Origin: Williamsia herbipolensis
Lineage (GTDB): Bacteria; Actinomycetota; Actinomycetes; Mycobacteriales; Mycobacteriaceae
Reading direction: 5' to 3'
Length of the DNA: 64,000 nt
Assembly (NCBI RefSeq): GCF_000964005.1
Contig: NZ_JXYP01000030.1
Coordinates: forward strand, 1-64,000
Shown: positions 1 to 8,365 of the stretch, piece by piece
How the letters are laid out: each line of letters begins with the position of its first letter
How positions within the stretch are numbered: position 1 is the first letter of the stretch
Translations under genes and position numbers: made by a program
The notes under the pieces: generated by a model
Seen by the model: the letters and a program-made list of their open reading frames with translations, nothing else
Database searches by the model: none
What the model was told of the DNA's origin: nothing

Positions 1-325
1 TCTCGGTGCTCACGTCGAGGCCGTCGGGGCGTCCGTCGCGGGTCACCCCGATGTCCTTCGGGACCAATCGTGCGTCGGGGTTGTTCGGGTCGACCACGTC
101 GAAGAAGCGGAAGATGCCGTGGCGGTAGAGCGGGAAGTCCACGCGGAGGGTCTCGGTGGCGCGCAGCGTGCCGTCGCGGGCGACGTCGAACTGGGCCTGG
201 TAGTCGGTGATGGTGGCACTCTCGGTGCCCGACGCGGCGTCGTCGCTGGAGGCGAACACCACCGGGGTGAACATCGCGGCGAGTGCCACGATGAACCCGA
301 CCAGCACCAACACCGCACGCCTCAT
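1..325 (-). CDS. DUF2207-type membrane protein, N-terminal part (cut by window edge)
   Basis: The reading frame starts with ATG at 325 and runs off the left edge without a stop, so about 108 N-terminal residues are visible. It opens with a signal peptide or signal anchor (basic MRRAV, then a hydrophobic stretch to about residue 25). The following domain contains ITDYQAQFDV, GTLRATETLRVDFP and GIFRFFDV, which is the pattern of the extracellular beta domain of DUF2207 (YciQ-like) proteins. Those proteins usually end in transmembrane helices and a low-complexity tail, which would lie outside the window. Molecular function of the family is unknown. The SnoaL-like gene lies just upstream on the same strand with a 10 bp gap, so they may be cotranscribed. 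Confidence 0.75.
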   Translation of the reverse strand, partial: MRRAVLVLVGFIVALAAMFTPVVFASSDDAASGTESATITDYQAQFDVARDGTLRATETLRVDFPLYRHGIFRFFDVVDPNNPDARLVPKDIGVTRDGRPDGLDVSTE

Positions 326-335
326 GGCGCGGAGC

Positions 336-728
336 CTACTGTGCCGAGGTGTTCATCCGCTCCATCTCGAGCGCGAACTCGGTGGCCATGCGCTCGGCGA
401 GGGCGTTCGCCGCCGACAGCGGCCGCACCATGACGGTGAACTCCTCGATGAGGCCGTCGGCGTTCGTGTGCAGGATGTCGCACCCGTTCACGCTGCGGCC
501 GTTGATCTCGGCCTCGAAGATGAGGACGTGGTCGTCGCCGTCGTCGATCTGCCGCACGTAGCGGAAGTCCTCGAACACCCGGAACACCGCACGCAGGATC
601 CCTGCGGTCACCGGGCGACCGGAGTAGGGCTTGAACGCGACCGGCGACCGGAAGACGACGTCCTCGGCCAGCAATCGCTCCATGGCCTCGTGGTCGGCGG
701 TCTCCACAGCGTCTCGAAATGCCTGCAC
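336..728 (-). CDS. SnoaL/NTF2-like fold protein
   Basis: A 130-residue cytosolic protein with a GTG start at 728 preceded by GGGAGCAGAC. The layout (helix with FRDAVETADHEAMERLLAEDVVFRSPV, then YSGR, then strands with VLIFEAEINGR and a long C-terminal helix) fits the SnoaL-like/NTF2 superfamily, which includes small hydrolases, isomerases and ligand-binding proteins. No catalytic residues can be named with confidence. It shares strand and close spacing with the DUF2207 gene downstream. Function is unassigned; a cone-shaped binding fold is all that can be supported. Confidence 0.7.
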   Translation of the reverse strand: MQAFRDAVETADHEAMERLLAEDVVFRSPVAFKPYSGRPVTAGILRAVFRVFEDFRYVRQIDDGDDHVLIFEAEINGRSVNGCDILHTNADGLIEEFTVMVRPLSAANALAERMATEFALEMERMNTSAQ

Positions 729-817
729 GTCTGCTCCCTGCGTCGCGTAAAGGTGGTGAGTGAACGTCTTACCGGAATTCTATGCTCAGGTCCATAGCTC
801 GTGAGCGAAAGGCACGC

Positions 818-1873
818 ATGCCCGACTCCCCCGCACCTCTGCACGGATACCTCAGCGACAACGCCGCCGGCGGGGCTCCGGAGATCCTGGCCGCGGTCAC
901 CGCGGCGTCGTCGGGACTCGCGGCTCCCTATGGCAACGACGAGCACTCGCGAGCGCTGGTCGCGAAGGTCGCCGACGTGTTCGAGCGGCCGGCCGATGTG
1001 TTCGCCGTCGGCACCGGGTCGGCCGCGAACGGCATCGCCATCGCCGCGCTCACGCCGCCCTGGGGGTCGGTGCTCGGTCATCGCACCGCCCACATCGACA
1101 CCGACGAGGCCGGAGCGCCGGAGTTCTTCGCCGACGGCGCGAAGATCGTGGGGCTCGACGGCGCGGATTCGCGCATCGACCCCGACGCCCTGCGCGCTGC
1201 GGTGGCTCGCCGACGCGGTGACGTCCACAGCGTGCAGCCCAGCGTCCTGAGCATCACCCAGGCCACCGAATCGGGCAGCGTCTACGGCCTCGACGAGATC
1301 CGGGAGCTGTCGCGTATCGCCCACGACGCCGGGCTGCGGGTGCACATGGACGGCGCGCGATTCGCCAATGCCCTGGTGGCACTGGACGTCACCGCGGCGG
1401 AGATGACCTGGCGCAGCGGCATCGACGTCCTGTCGTTCGGTGCCACCAAGAACGGCGCGCTCACCGCCGACGCCATCATCTCGTTCGACCCAGCCCTGCG
1501 CACCGAGTTGTCCTACCGCCACAAGCGCGGTGGTCAGCTGACCTCGAAGATGCGGTTCCAGACCGCACAGCTGCACGCGTACCTCACCGACGATCTCTGG
1601 CTGCGCAATGCGCGCCACGCCAACGCGATGGCCGCACGCCTGCGCGAGGGACTCGCGCAGGCACCGGGGGTGCGGATCCTCGGCGACCTGGCGGCGAACA
1701 TCCTGTTCTGCCACTTCCCCGAGGACCTCATCGCGGGGCTGCTCGACCGCGGCTACGGCTTCTATCACGATCGCTGGGCACCGGGCACGGTCCGTCTCGT
1801 GACCTCGTTCGTCCACCGCGAGAACGACATCGACGACCTCCTCGCCGCGGTCGCCGACCTCACGCGTCGCTGA
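818..1873 (+). CDS. L-threonine aldolase-like PLP enzyme (beta-eliminating lyase family)
   Basis: A 351-residue fold-type I PLP enzyme. The pyridoxal lysine is probably K211 in SFGATKNG, and D178 in VHMDGAR would contact the PLP nitrogen; both are the usual positions in low-specificity L-threonine aldolases, which cleave threonine or allo-threonine to glycine and acetaldehyde. I chose ATG 818 because AAAGG lies just upstream and family homology starts near LHGYLSDNAAG; the frame is open further upstream to 782. Length matches the family. The 3' end overlaps the convergent CrtI-type gene by 14 bp. Substrate could be another beta-hydroxy amino acid. Confidence 0.85.
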   Translation: MPDSPAPLHGYLSDNAAGGAPEILAAVTAASSGLAAPYGNDEHSRALVAKVADVFERPADVFAVGTGSAANGIAIAALTPPWGSVLGHRTAHIDTDEAGAPEFFADGAKIVGLDGADSRIDPDALRAAVARRRGDVHSVQPSVLSITQATESGSVYGLDEIRELSRIAHDAGLRVHMDGARFANALVALDVTAAEMTWRSGIDVLSFGATKNGALTADAIISFDPALRTELSYRHKRGGQLTSKMRFQTAQLHAYLTDDLWLRNARHANAMAARLREGLAQAPGVRILGDLAANILFCHFPEDLIAGLLDRGYGFYHDRWAPGTVRLVTSFVHRENDIDDLLAAVADLTRR

Positions 1874-3374
1874 CGGACCCCTCGGCGGGACCGATCAGGT
1901 CGGCGACGATCTTTCCCGAGAGCATCACGAGCGGTAGCCCGCCACCGGGATGCGAGGAGCCTCCGACGAGGTAGAGCCCGGGTATGCGGGATTCGTTGCC
2001 CGGGCGCAGGAACGCCGCGCGGGGTCCGTTCGACGACGATCCGTAGATCGAGCCCCCCGGGGTCAGGGTGCGGCGTTCGAGTTCGGCCGGTGAGAGGATC
2101 TCGCGCCAGCGAACTCGCGAGCGCACGTCGACGCCGCGGTCGGCCATGATCTCGAGGATCCGGTCCGCGTAGTCCTCGGCCAGACCGGGTGCATCCCAGT
2201 CCATCCCGGCATCGGGGTCGTGTCGCGGCGCGTTGACGAGAACGAACCACGCACCGGCGTCCGGCCCGGGGACGATCGCGGGATCGTTCGGTGCGCTGAT
2301 GTAGACCGTGGGTCGCTCGACCGGCCGGAGTCCGCCGTTGCGGCCGAAGAGGGCGTCGAACTCGGCGTCGTAGTCCTCGGTGAACAGGATCTGGTGGTGC
2401 GGTTGATCGGCGGGCGGATCGTCGACCGCGAGCAGCAGCACGAACCCGGAGAACGAGGGTGTCGGTGTCCGGACACGTTTCGCCATCCGAGTCGCCGTCG
2501 GCGTGCGGATGAGCGTGCCGTAGACGGTCCGGGCGTCGGCGTTGGCGACCACGGTGTCGGCGGAGATCCGGCGCCCGTCGGCGAGGCTGATCCCGTCGAC
2601 GCGTCCCGAGGGGTCGGTGGTGATGGCGGTGACCTCGGTGTCGAACTCGATACGTCCCCCGAGCGCGTCGAGCCGCTCCTGCAGTGCCGTGGCGATGCGA
2701 CCCAATCCGCCTGCCACATACCACGATCCGTAGGCCTGCTCCGACCACGGCACGGTCGCCAGCGCCGCTGGGGCGCGTCGGGGATCGGATCCGGTGTAGG
2801 TGGCATAGCGATCGAGCAGCATGCGCAGCCGCTCGTCGTCGAGGTACCGACGACCCAGTCCGCGCATCGACCGCAGCGGCGAGATCGCGGCCAGTGCCGA
2901 CAACGGCGGGGGCGGTCGCCGACGCATCGCCGAGATGGTCAGCGGCGACTCGAGGAACATCTCCCGCGAGAGATCCCACATGCGTTCGGCGCGTCGTAGG
3001 AACGCCGACCATTCGGCACCGCGGCCGGCGCCGAGTGCTGCATCGATGGCCGCCGGGATCTGCGCGAGCTCACCCGGCATGTCGAGGACGGTGCCGTCGG
3101 GGAAGCGGTACTGCGCGGCGGTGTCGAGGCGCTGGAGATCGAGGACGTCGTACACCGACACCCCCGTCGCGGCGAACAGGTCGGAGAGGATGTCGGGGAG
3201 GGTCACCAGCGACGGCCCGGTGTCGAAGACGAACCCGTCACGCTCGATCACGCCGAGCTTGCCGCCCGCGGTCGGTGCCTGCTCGAACACCGTGACCCGA
3301 TGCCCGGCCGCGGCCAGGCGCGCAGCGGCGGCGAGACCGCCCACGCCGGCGCCTATGACGACGATCTCGGTCAC
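1860..3374 (-). CDS. Phytoene desaturase-like FAD oxidoreductase (CrtI family)
   Basis: About 504 residues. The N-terminus carries the dinucleotide-binding motif VVIGAGVGGLAAA and the acidic end of the second strand (VFEQAPTAGGKLG). The C-terminus carries the family signature LYLVGGSSHPGGGLPLVMLSG, part of the bacterial CrtI/CrtN-type FAD site. Such enzymes desaturate phytoene or related carotenes, or act as carotenoid ketolases or oxidases. GTG 3374 gives the usual VTEIVVIGAG start; GTG 3383 is also possible. No crtB or crtE lies beside it, so the role in a carotenoid pathway is inferred from family only. An isolated CrtI-like enzyme may instead act on another polyene or retinoid. Confidence 0.8.
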   Translation of the reverse strand: MTEIVVIGAGVGGLAAAARLAAAGHRVTVFEQAPTAGGKLGVIERDGFVFDTGPSLVTLPDILSDLFAATGVSVYDVLDLQRLDTAAQYRFPDGTVLDMPGELAQIPAAIDAALGAGRGAEWSAFLRRAERMWDLSREMFLESPLTISAMRRRPPPPLSALAAISPLRSMRGLGRRYLDDERLRMLLDRYATYTGSDPRRAPAALATVPWSEQAYGSWYVAGGLGRIATALQERLDALGGRIEFDTEVTAITTDPSGRVDGISLADGRRISADTVVANADARTVYGTLIRTPTATRMAKRVRTPTPSFSGFVLLLAVDDPPADQPHHQILFTEDYDAEFDALFGRNGGLRPVERPTVYISAPNDPAIVPGPDAGAWFVLVNAPRHDPDAGMDWDAPGLAEDYADRILEIMADRGVDVRSRVRWREILSPAELERRTLTPGGSIYGSSSNGPRAAFLRPGNESRIPGLYLVGGSSHPGGGLPLVMLSGKIVADLIGPAEGSVSDA

Positions 3375-3425
3375 TCGCAGCACTCCACCCCCTCCATGGT
3401 GCCATCCCACGGGGATGGCACCCGG

Positions 3426-3917
3426 TCAGGCGGGTCGGTCGATCCGTTCGGCGGCCTGGTCTGCCCAGGCCTCGGCCAGGGTGTCTCGGCGTGTGTCGTG
3501 CCCCTGGATACCCACCACGCGCCACCCGTCGCCGAGCCGGGCGATCTCGAAGTGGACTGCGAGTCGCTGGATCTCGAACTCGTCGGCGCGACGTCGCGAC
3601 CAGATCGCCTCGATCGCAGCTCCCGAGGGGCTGTAGACGGTGACCTTCCGGTCGGGCACCACGGTGTGGTGGTAGTCGTTCTCGCGCAGAGGGCGGTGGG
3701 TCTCGGCGAGAAACGCCGACACGTCGGCCTCGGTACGGCACCAGAACGATGTCCCCGAGACGCTCACGTGCATCGGCGTGCCCCAGAAGCGGTGGATGAA
3801 CGCAGGATCGGCGTCGCCCTGTGCGGCAGCCACCCACTGCGGGAAGTACTCCTCGAAGAACCAGGCGACGACCTCCGCCTCGACCGATCCGGGGTTCCGT
3901 CGCGTGGTTTCGCTCAT
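3426..3917 (-). CDS. SnoaL-like hypothetical protein
   Basis: A 163-residue protein from ATG 3917, which follows a GGGG stretch; the open frame extends to 4010 but the extra residues look non-coding. The pattern EVVAWFFEEYFPQWVAAAQG, FWGTPMHVS, then LAVHFEIARLGDGWRVVGIQ resembles NTF2/SnoaL-like domains. There is no signal peptide or membrane segment. It lies 51 bp upstream of the CrtI-like gene on the same strand, so joint expression is possible. No reaction can be assigned. Confidence 0.65.
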   Translation of the reverse strand: MSETTRRNPGSVEAEVVAWFFEEYFPQWVAAAQGDADPAFIHRFWGTPMHVSVSGTSFWCRTEADVSAFLAETHRPLRENDYHHTVVPDRKVTVYSPSGAAIEAIWSRRRADEFEIQRLAVHFEIARLGDGWRVVGIQGHDTRRDTLAEAWADQAAERIDRPA

Positions 3918-4022
3918 CGCCCCAGTCAAGTGGCAGAGCACTTTCGGCACAATGCCCGTCGACCGGCCGGCCGTCCAGAATCGGACTCCCCGCATGGTGA
4001 ACCCGAACAACCGGGTGGTGGA

Positions 4023-4628
4023 TCACTCGCTGAGCAGTGCGGCCTCCGCCAGCGCGACCCACGAGCCCAGGTGCGGATCGTCGGCCGGATCGCGTCGCTC
4101 TATCGCGTAGGTGAGCGCGACACCGCGCATGCTGGTGTTGAGCACCTCGCGCACCATCGGGTAGTCGGAATGGGCTGCGAGATCGTCGCCGAAGAAGGTG
4201 TCGGTCGACGCGCGCACCATCGCGCCCATCGCGCGTTCCTCCGGGAGCAGGGCCTCGCGCAATCCCTCATGCGACCGCGCGGCCACCCACAGTTCCACCG
4301 ACGCCCAGAAATACGGTTGCGCGTACGTCGCCCACATCGTGGCGACGGCTTCGGCGATCCGGTCTCGCGGATCGTCCGGCCAGTCGGTGCGCGAGCCGAG
4401 ATCCGCGACCCGCTCGGCCGCGAGATGATGGACCGCGGCGACGAGCAACTCGTCACGTGAGGGGAAATGGTGCAGCAGCCCGCCGCGTGAGATACCCGCC
4501 TCCTTCTGGATCCGCAGGGTGGTGGCGTGGGCGTACCCCTCGTCGACGAGTACGCGGACCGCGGCGTCGAGGATCCGACGCTTGGCCTGTCGGCTGCGTT
4601 CCTGCTCGGGGCGGGTGCTGGTGGTCAT
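4023..4628 (-). CDS. TetR family transcriptional regulator
   Basis: A 201-residue regulator. The N-terminal helix-turn-helix runs from about residue 13 to 60 (RRILDAAVRVLVDEGY, then ISRGGLLHHFPSRDELL), the standard TetR DNA-binding domain; the rest is a helical ligand and dimer domain. ATG 4628 lies 13 bp downstream of the acyl-CoA dehydrogenase stop, so the two form an operon. The palindrome at 5935-5956 in front of the dehydrogenase is the obvious candidate operator, meaning the regulator would control its own operon. The ligand is likely an acyl-CoA or the dehydrogenase substrate; this is inference from context. Confidence 0.9.
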   Translation of the reverse strand: MTTSTRPEQERSRQAKRRILDAAVRVLVDEGYAHATTLRIQKEAGISRGGLLHHFPSRDELLVAAVHHLAAERVADLGSRTDWPDDPRDRIAEAVATMWATYAQPYFWASVELWVAARSHEGLREALLPEERAMGAMVRASTDTFFGDDLAAHSDYPMVREVLNTSMRGVALTYAIERRDPADDPHLGSWVALAEAALLSE

Positions 4629-4641
4629 CGCCACCACTATC

Positions 4642-5877
4642 TCAGCCGGTGACGTCGCGCCCGATGAGGTTGCGCGCGATCACCCACTGCTGCAACTCGT
4701 TCGCACCCTCGAAGATCTCGAGGATCTTCGCATCGCGATAGAGCTCCTCGAGGCGCACCGACTCCCCCGTCTCGGCGATCTGACGGGCGAACCCGAAGCC
4801 GCCGTGGATCTGCAACGAGTCACGGACGGTGTCGACGGCGACCCGCGTGCCGTAGGCCTTGGCCATCGCCGCCTCGGGTTCGGCGGCCCGGTCGCCGAGG
4901 TCGAGACGCATGGCCGCCTTCTGGTAGAGCGAACGCGCACATTCGATCTCGGTGGCGCGCTGGGCGAGGGTGAACTGCCAGTGCTGCATCCGCCCGAGCG
5001 GCCCTCCGAACACCTGTCGCGTACGCAGTCGGTGCACCGCGAGATCGAGCGCCGCCTGCGCCACACCGACACCGGCGGCGCCGATGCCGATCCTCCCGCG
5101 TGTGAGGCACGACAGCGCCACCGACAGGCCACCGCCCGGTGTGCCGAGCAGATGCTCACGGGGCACCACCACGTTGTCGAGGACGATGTCGGCGGTGATC
5201 TGCCCCCGGTGGCCCATCTTGAGGTCCGGCGCACCGACGCGCACACCGTCGGCGGTGAGGTCGATGAGCAGCATGTTCATCCGCTGACCCGTCTTCACCA
5301 GCACCGCAGCCCATTTCGCGACGACACTGTTGGTGATCCACCGTTTGCGGCCGTTCACCACGAATCCGGTGTCGGTCTCGGTGGCGACGGTCTGCAAGGT
5401 CTCGGTCGACAGGTCGCTGCTCGCGTCGGGTTCGGTGGTGGCGAACGAGAACGCCTGTTCGCCCGAGATCAACCGCGGCAACAGCGCAGACTGCATGTAC
5501 TCGGTCGCGAAACTCAGCGCCTGGGGTACGAGGATGCACTGTCCGTCGTAGACGCCGGCCATCGACGACGAGTGATAGGCGATCTCCTCGGTCACCGTGC
5601 ACGTGCCGAGCATGCGGTGGTGTAGTCCGCGTCCGAGGGGACCGTCGAAGGGCACCGCGAACATGCCGGCGTCGGCGAGGCCTCCGAAAGCATCCCACGG
5701 GAAGTTCTCGACCGATTCCTCCTGCGAGCCGATCCGTCGCGCGACAGGGGCGACGGTCGCCTCGACGGCGCGACGCGCGTCTGCTCGCAGCTCGGCGATC
5801 TCGGCGGGCAACCAGATGTCGTGCGACATGGTGTCCTGCGTGCGCGGGACCTTGTGGATGGTGAGCGTGCTCGTCAT
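4642..5877 (-). CDS. Acyl-CoA dehydrogenase family protein
   Basis: A 411-residue flavoenzyme of the acyl-CoA dehydrogenase fold. Visible blocks are FATTEPDASSD (FAD/substrate contact), GRKRWITNS, SRGRIG-like LTRGRIGIGAAGVG, FGGPLGRMQHWQFTLA, and the C-terminal YRDAKILEIFEGANELQ. The Glu of IFEG sits where most short- and medium-chain dehydrogenases place the catalytic base. The enzyme should oxidise an acyl-CoA at the alpha-beta bond with electrons passed to ETF. ATG 5877 is used; ATG 5829 (MSHDIWLP) is a shorter alternative. It is the first gene of an operon with a TetR regulator. Substrate is unknown. Confidence 0.9.
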   Translation of the reverse strand: MTSTLTIHKVPRTQDTMSHDIWLPAEIAELRADARRAVEATVAPVARRIGSQEESVENFPWDAFGGLADAGMFAVPFDGPLGRGLHHRMLGTCTVTEEIAYHSSSMAGVYDGQCILVPQALSFATEYMQSALLPRLISGEQAFSFATTEPDASSDLSTETLQTVATETDTGFVVNGRKRWITNSVVAKWAAVLVKTGQRMNMLLIDLTADGVRVGAPDLKMGHRGQITADIVLDNVVVPREHLLGTPGGGLSVALSCLTRGRIGIGAAGVGVAQAALDLAVHRLRTRQVFGGPLGRMQHWQFTLAQRATEIECARSLYQKAAMRLDLGDRAAEPEAAMAKAYGTRVAVDTVRDSLQIHGGFGFARQIAETGESVRLEELYRDAKILEIFEGANELQQWVIARNLIGRDVTG

Positions 5878-5934
5878 GGCCCTGCTCGATTCGATCGGGG
5901 TCGGCTGTCCGCACCACAGAAGCACCGATCCACC

Positions 5935-5956
5935 AAACAGTCAACACTGACTGTTT
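5935..5956. promoter_or_regulatory. Palindrome, probable TetR operator
   Basis: A perfect inverted repeat AAACAGTC-N6-GACTGTTT lies 57 bp upstream of the acyl-CoA dehydrogenase start. Arms of 8 bp and a total of 22 bp are typical of TetR-family operators. It is AT-richer than its surroundings, as expected for a promoter region. The regulator most likely to bind is the TetR protein encoded second in the same operon. Confidence 0.7.
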
Positions 5957-6059
5957 ATCCAGAAGGCGAAAGACATCGCCGACGACCGTGACCGAATGGG
6001 AAGCGTCGCGATCCGCGCGAGATTTGCGGAGAGAGACGACCAGATACGAAGTAAAAGAG

Positions 6060-6132
6060 TGGAGCTAGGGAGAATCGAACTCCCGACCTTCTCGATGCGA
6101 ACGAGACGCGCTACCAACTGCGCTATAGCCCC
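6060..6132 (-). tRNA. tRNA-Ala (anticodon CGC)
   Basis: The minus strand folds as a cloverleaf of 73 nt. The 7 bp acceptor stem contains the G3-U70 pair that identifies alanine tRNAs. The anticodon loop is TTCGCAT with anticodon CGC (reads GCG), flanked by a CTCG/CGAG stem, and the T arm GGGAG-TTCGAAT-CTCCC is intact. The discriminator is A and CCA is not encoded. No integrase or duplicated tRNA end is visible nearby, so this is not an occupied attachment site. Confidence 0.97.
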
Positions 6133-6185
6133 TGGTACAACTCGACAACTCTAGCAAAGGGTGGCGGCCCGGAAAAAACGCGAGG

Positions 6186-6521
6186 TCAGAGGCCGTCGAA
6201 GCGAGCGACCATGGCCTTCGGGGCACGCGTGCGCCACGCGTCGGTCAGCAGGTCGAACACGACCGCCGGGTCGGCCTCGGCGAGGGTCACCGCGACCGCG
6301 CACGGCTTCGCACCCCACATCACCGTTGTGCACCAGTCGAATTCGGCGACGGCCTCGTCGATCTGGTCCTCCGCCACCATGATCCGCACAACGGTGTCGT
6401 CGGGCGCGGTGGCGAGCACGTTCTTCCGGAAACGGACGGCACCCATCCCGTGGTGATCACCGACGGTGACCTCCGGGAGTTCGACGGCGCGGGCGCACAA
6501 CGACTCCCAGCTCAGGGTCAC
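6186..6521 (-). CDS. MmcQ/YjbR family protein
   Basis: A 111-residue protein of the MmcQ/YjbR family, a small fold often described as DNA-binding. Seen here are the early LPEVTVGDHHGMGAVRFRKNVLATA block, VRIMVAEDQID, and the C-terminal LLTDAWRTRAPKAMVARFD typical of the family. Its start codon overlaps the stop of the upstream GlpR-like gene by 4 bp (ATGA), so the two are translationally coupled. The molecular role is not established for most family members. Confidence 0.85.
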   Translation of the reverse strand: MTLSWESLCARAVELPEVTVGDHHGMGAVRFRKNVLATAPDDTVVRIMVAEDQIDEAVAEFDWCTTVMWGAKPCAVAVTLAEADPAVVFDLLTDAWRTRAPKAMVARFDGL

Positions 6522-7498
6522 TGCCCGACGACTCGCTGCAGATCGGAGTCCTCGCGCATCACGCGACGACGCTGGAAGGGCGGGAGGTGTTCGAAGACGG
6601 GGTGCTCGTCGTCGATCTCCAGCACGACGGCACCGGGGCGGCGCAGGTGCAGCGGGATCTCGTCGTCGAGCGGACCTCCGGCGTCATCGTGGTCGCGCAC
6701 ACCCGGTCGCATCTGCCGGCCGGCCCGCGCAGCGCGCGCCGCCCGCTGCCGGCGGATCCGCTCCTCGACGCGCACCGCACGCCGCAGGAAGGCCATGTAG
6801 CCGACGAGCAACGCCACGCCGACGCCGGTGACCGCCCAGCCGATCCCCCCGAGGAACACACCGACACCGATGCTCGCGACGGCCAGCACCGCGAGGACCA
6901 TCACCACACGCTGGCGGGAGCGGTACCGGGTCTCGCTGCGACGGGAATCTTTGTCGGCGTCGTATCCCCCACGACCGCGACGGGTCAGGGGTTCGGCGAC
7001 GACCTCGTACTCGGCGTCGTCGTACTCGTCGACCTCGGCATCGGACTCGTCGATCTCGTCCGCCTCGTCGGCGACACCCTCGTTCTCGCTGTCGTCGGCG
7101 ACGTCATCGGTCTCAGCGGTGACGGTGGCCTCGGCGTCGGTGGTGATCGTGGCGTCCGTCGACACGGCGTCATCGCCCTCGACCGACTCGGCGTCCTCGA
7201 TCACGTCGTCGGCCGCGACCTCGGCACGCGCATCGGCGTGATCGTCGGCGTCGTTGAGCAGTTCGCCGCGCTTGCGGTACTCGCGCGCCGGGGCGACCCA
7301 CTCGGCGTCGTGCGGGTGGCGACCGCTGGCGACCTTGCTGGTGGCGCGGGCCATGGCCCGTCCGCCGCGGTTGATGACGCGCGTCGCCAAGGTCGCCTCG
7401 GTGGTCTTGCGCACCTCGGGACGTCCCTTGATGACCATCGGGACCAGCACGAACAGCCAGATCGCCACCAGACACACCCACAGAACCGAATTCGGCAT
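6518..7498 (-). CDS. GlpR-like membrane protein (Rv0996 homologue), putative receptor for the MoeA-like protein
   Basis: A 326-residue protein with one N-terminal helix (NSVLWVCLVAIWLFVLVP), a long acidic low-complexity stretch rich in D and E in the middle, then two helices near RVVMVLAVLAVASIGVG and WAVTGVGVALLVGYMAFL, and a basic cytosolic tail. This architecture and the position two genes from a MoeA-like gene and galU match Rv0996 of M. tuberculosis and GlpR of C. glutamicum, the membrane receptor for the gephyrin-like Glp protein in cell division. ATG 7498 is chosen because the helix follows directly. The role here is inferred from synteny and topology, not tested. Confidence 0.75.
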   Translation of the reverse strand: MPNSVLWVCLVAIWLFVLVPMVIKGRPEVRKTTEATLATRVINRGGRAMARATSKVASGRHPHDAEWVAPAREYRKRGELLNDADDHADARAEVAADDVIEDAESVEGDDAVSTDATITTDAEATVTAETDDVADDSENEGVADEADEIDESDAEVDEYDDAEYEVVAEPLTRRGRGGYDADKDSRRSETRYRSRQRVVMVLAVLAVASIGVGVFLGGIGWAVTGVGVALLVGYMAFLRRAVRVEERIRRQRAARAARAGRQMRPGVRDHDDAGGPLDDEIPLHLRRPGAVVLEIDDEHPVFEHLPPFQRRRVMREDSDLQRVVGQ

Positions 7499-7657
7499 GA
7501 TCGGGGCTCTCCTCTCCGTGCGAACCGCTCGCGACACGTCACCGCAACCACATCAGTCACAGGCTCGGTCCCAGGCTAAGGCGACACGGGGCCGGACCAG
7601 CGCAGACGCGCCGACGACACGGCGACTTCGGGACTGGGGAGTTCGAGGGGAGAGACC

Positions 7658-8365
7658 TCAGGAGGGGAACGCGGCGCGACCGCTGCGCACGAGCGCCTCG
7701 GCGGCGCTGGACGAGATCTCCTCGACGGTGAGGGCGAACAGCAGGTGATCGCGCCATCCGCGGTCGACGTCCATGTACCGCTCGAGCAGGCCCTCGGTGC
7801 GGAACCCCACCTTGGTCAGCACCGCCCGCGACGCGGCGTTCGTCGGCTGCACGGTCGCCTCGAGACGGTGCAGTCCGACGGCACCGAAGCAGTGGTCGAC
7901 ACCGAGAGCGACCGCGGCGGTCGCGACCCCCTGGTTGGCGAGGGCGTTGTCGATCCAGTAGCCGATCCATGCGTTGCGCAGCGCGCCCCGCTGGATGTTG
8001 CCGACGGTGAGCTGGCCGGCGAACTGACCGTCGACCTCGATCACCAACGGCAGCATCGCCCCGGCTTTCGCCTCGCGGCGGAGAACCGAGTGCAGTGCCG
8101 GCCACGAGGTGATGTGGTGGCGGTCGGCCCAGTCGCCCTGTCCGGTGGGTTCCCACGGCATGAGCGTGTTCTGGTTCGCGATGCGCAGATTGCTCCAGGG
8201 GCGGGCGTCGCGCATCCGCACCCCGCGTAGGGTCACCGCGCCGGCACGGGTGATCAGCGGACCCAACTCAGCAGGCCACCCGGGGTGCGAGGCACCGCTG
8301 CCACCGGTCAACCGTCGGATCACAGGGGGAACTGTATTACCCGCGCTGGGCGAGGAAGGCGACAT
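7658..8365 (-). CDS. rimJ: GNAT N-acetyltransferase, RimJ-like
   Basis: About 235 residues with a GNAT fold. Core motifs are visible: WIGYWIDNALANQGVATAAV (acetyl-CoA binding motif A, strand 4 and helix 3) and LHRLEATVQPTNAASRAVLTKVGF (motif B), both characteristic of the RimJ/RimL group that acetylates ribosomal-protein N-termini. ATG 8365 lies inside the end of the MoeA-like gene (29 bp overlap); GTG 8323 is a possible later start. The gene order GalU, MoeA-like, RimJ, GlpR-like matches Rv0993-Rv0996. The true substrate is not known. Confidence 0.85.
   Translation of the reverse strand: MSPSSPSAGNTVPPVIRRLTGGSGASHPGWPAELGPLITRAGAVTLRGVRMRDARPWSNLRIANQNTLMPWEPTGQGDWADRHHITSWPALHSVLRREAKAGAMLPLVIEVDGQFAGQLTVGNIQRGALRNAWIGYWIDNALANQGVATAAVALGVDHCFGAVGLHRLEATVQPTNAASRAVLTKVGFRTEGLLERYMDVDRGWRDHLLFALTVEEISSSAAEALVRSGRAAFPS

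Noticed and set aside
6060-6132. tRNA-Ala as an integration site
   Set aside because: No integrase, no repeated tRNA 3' end and no shift in composition beside it.
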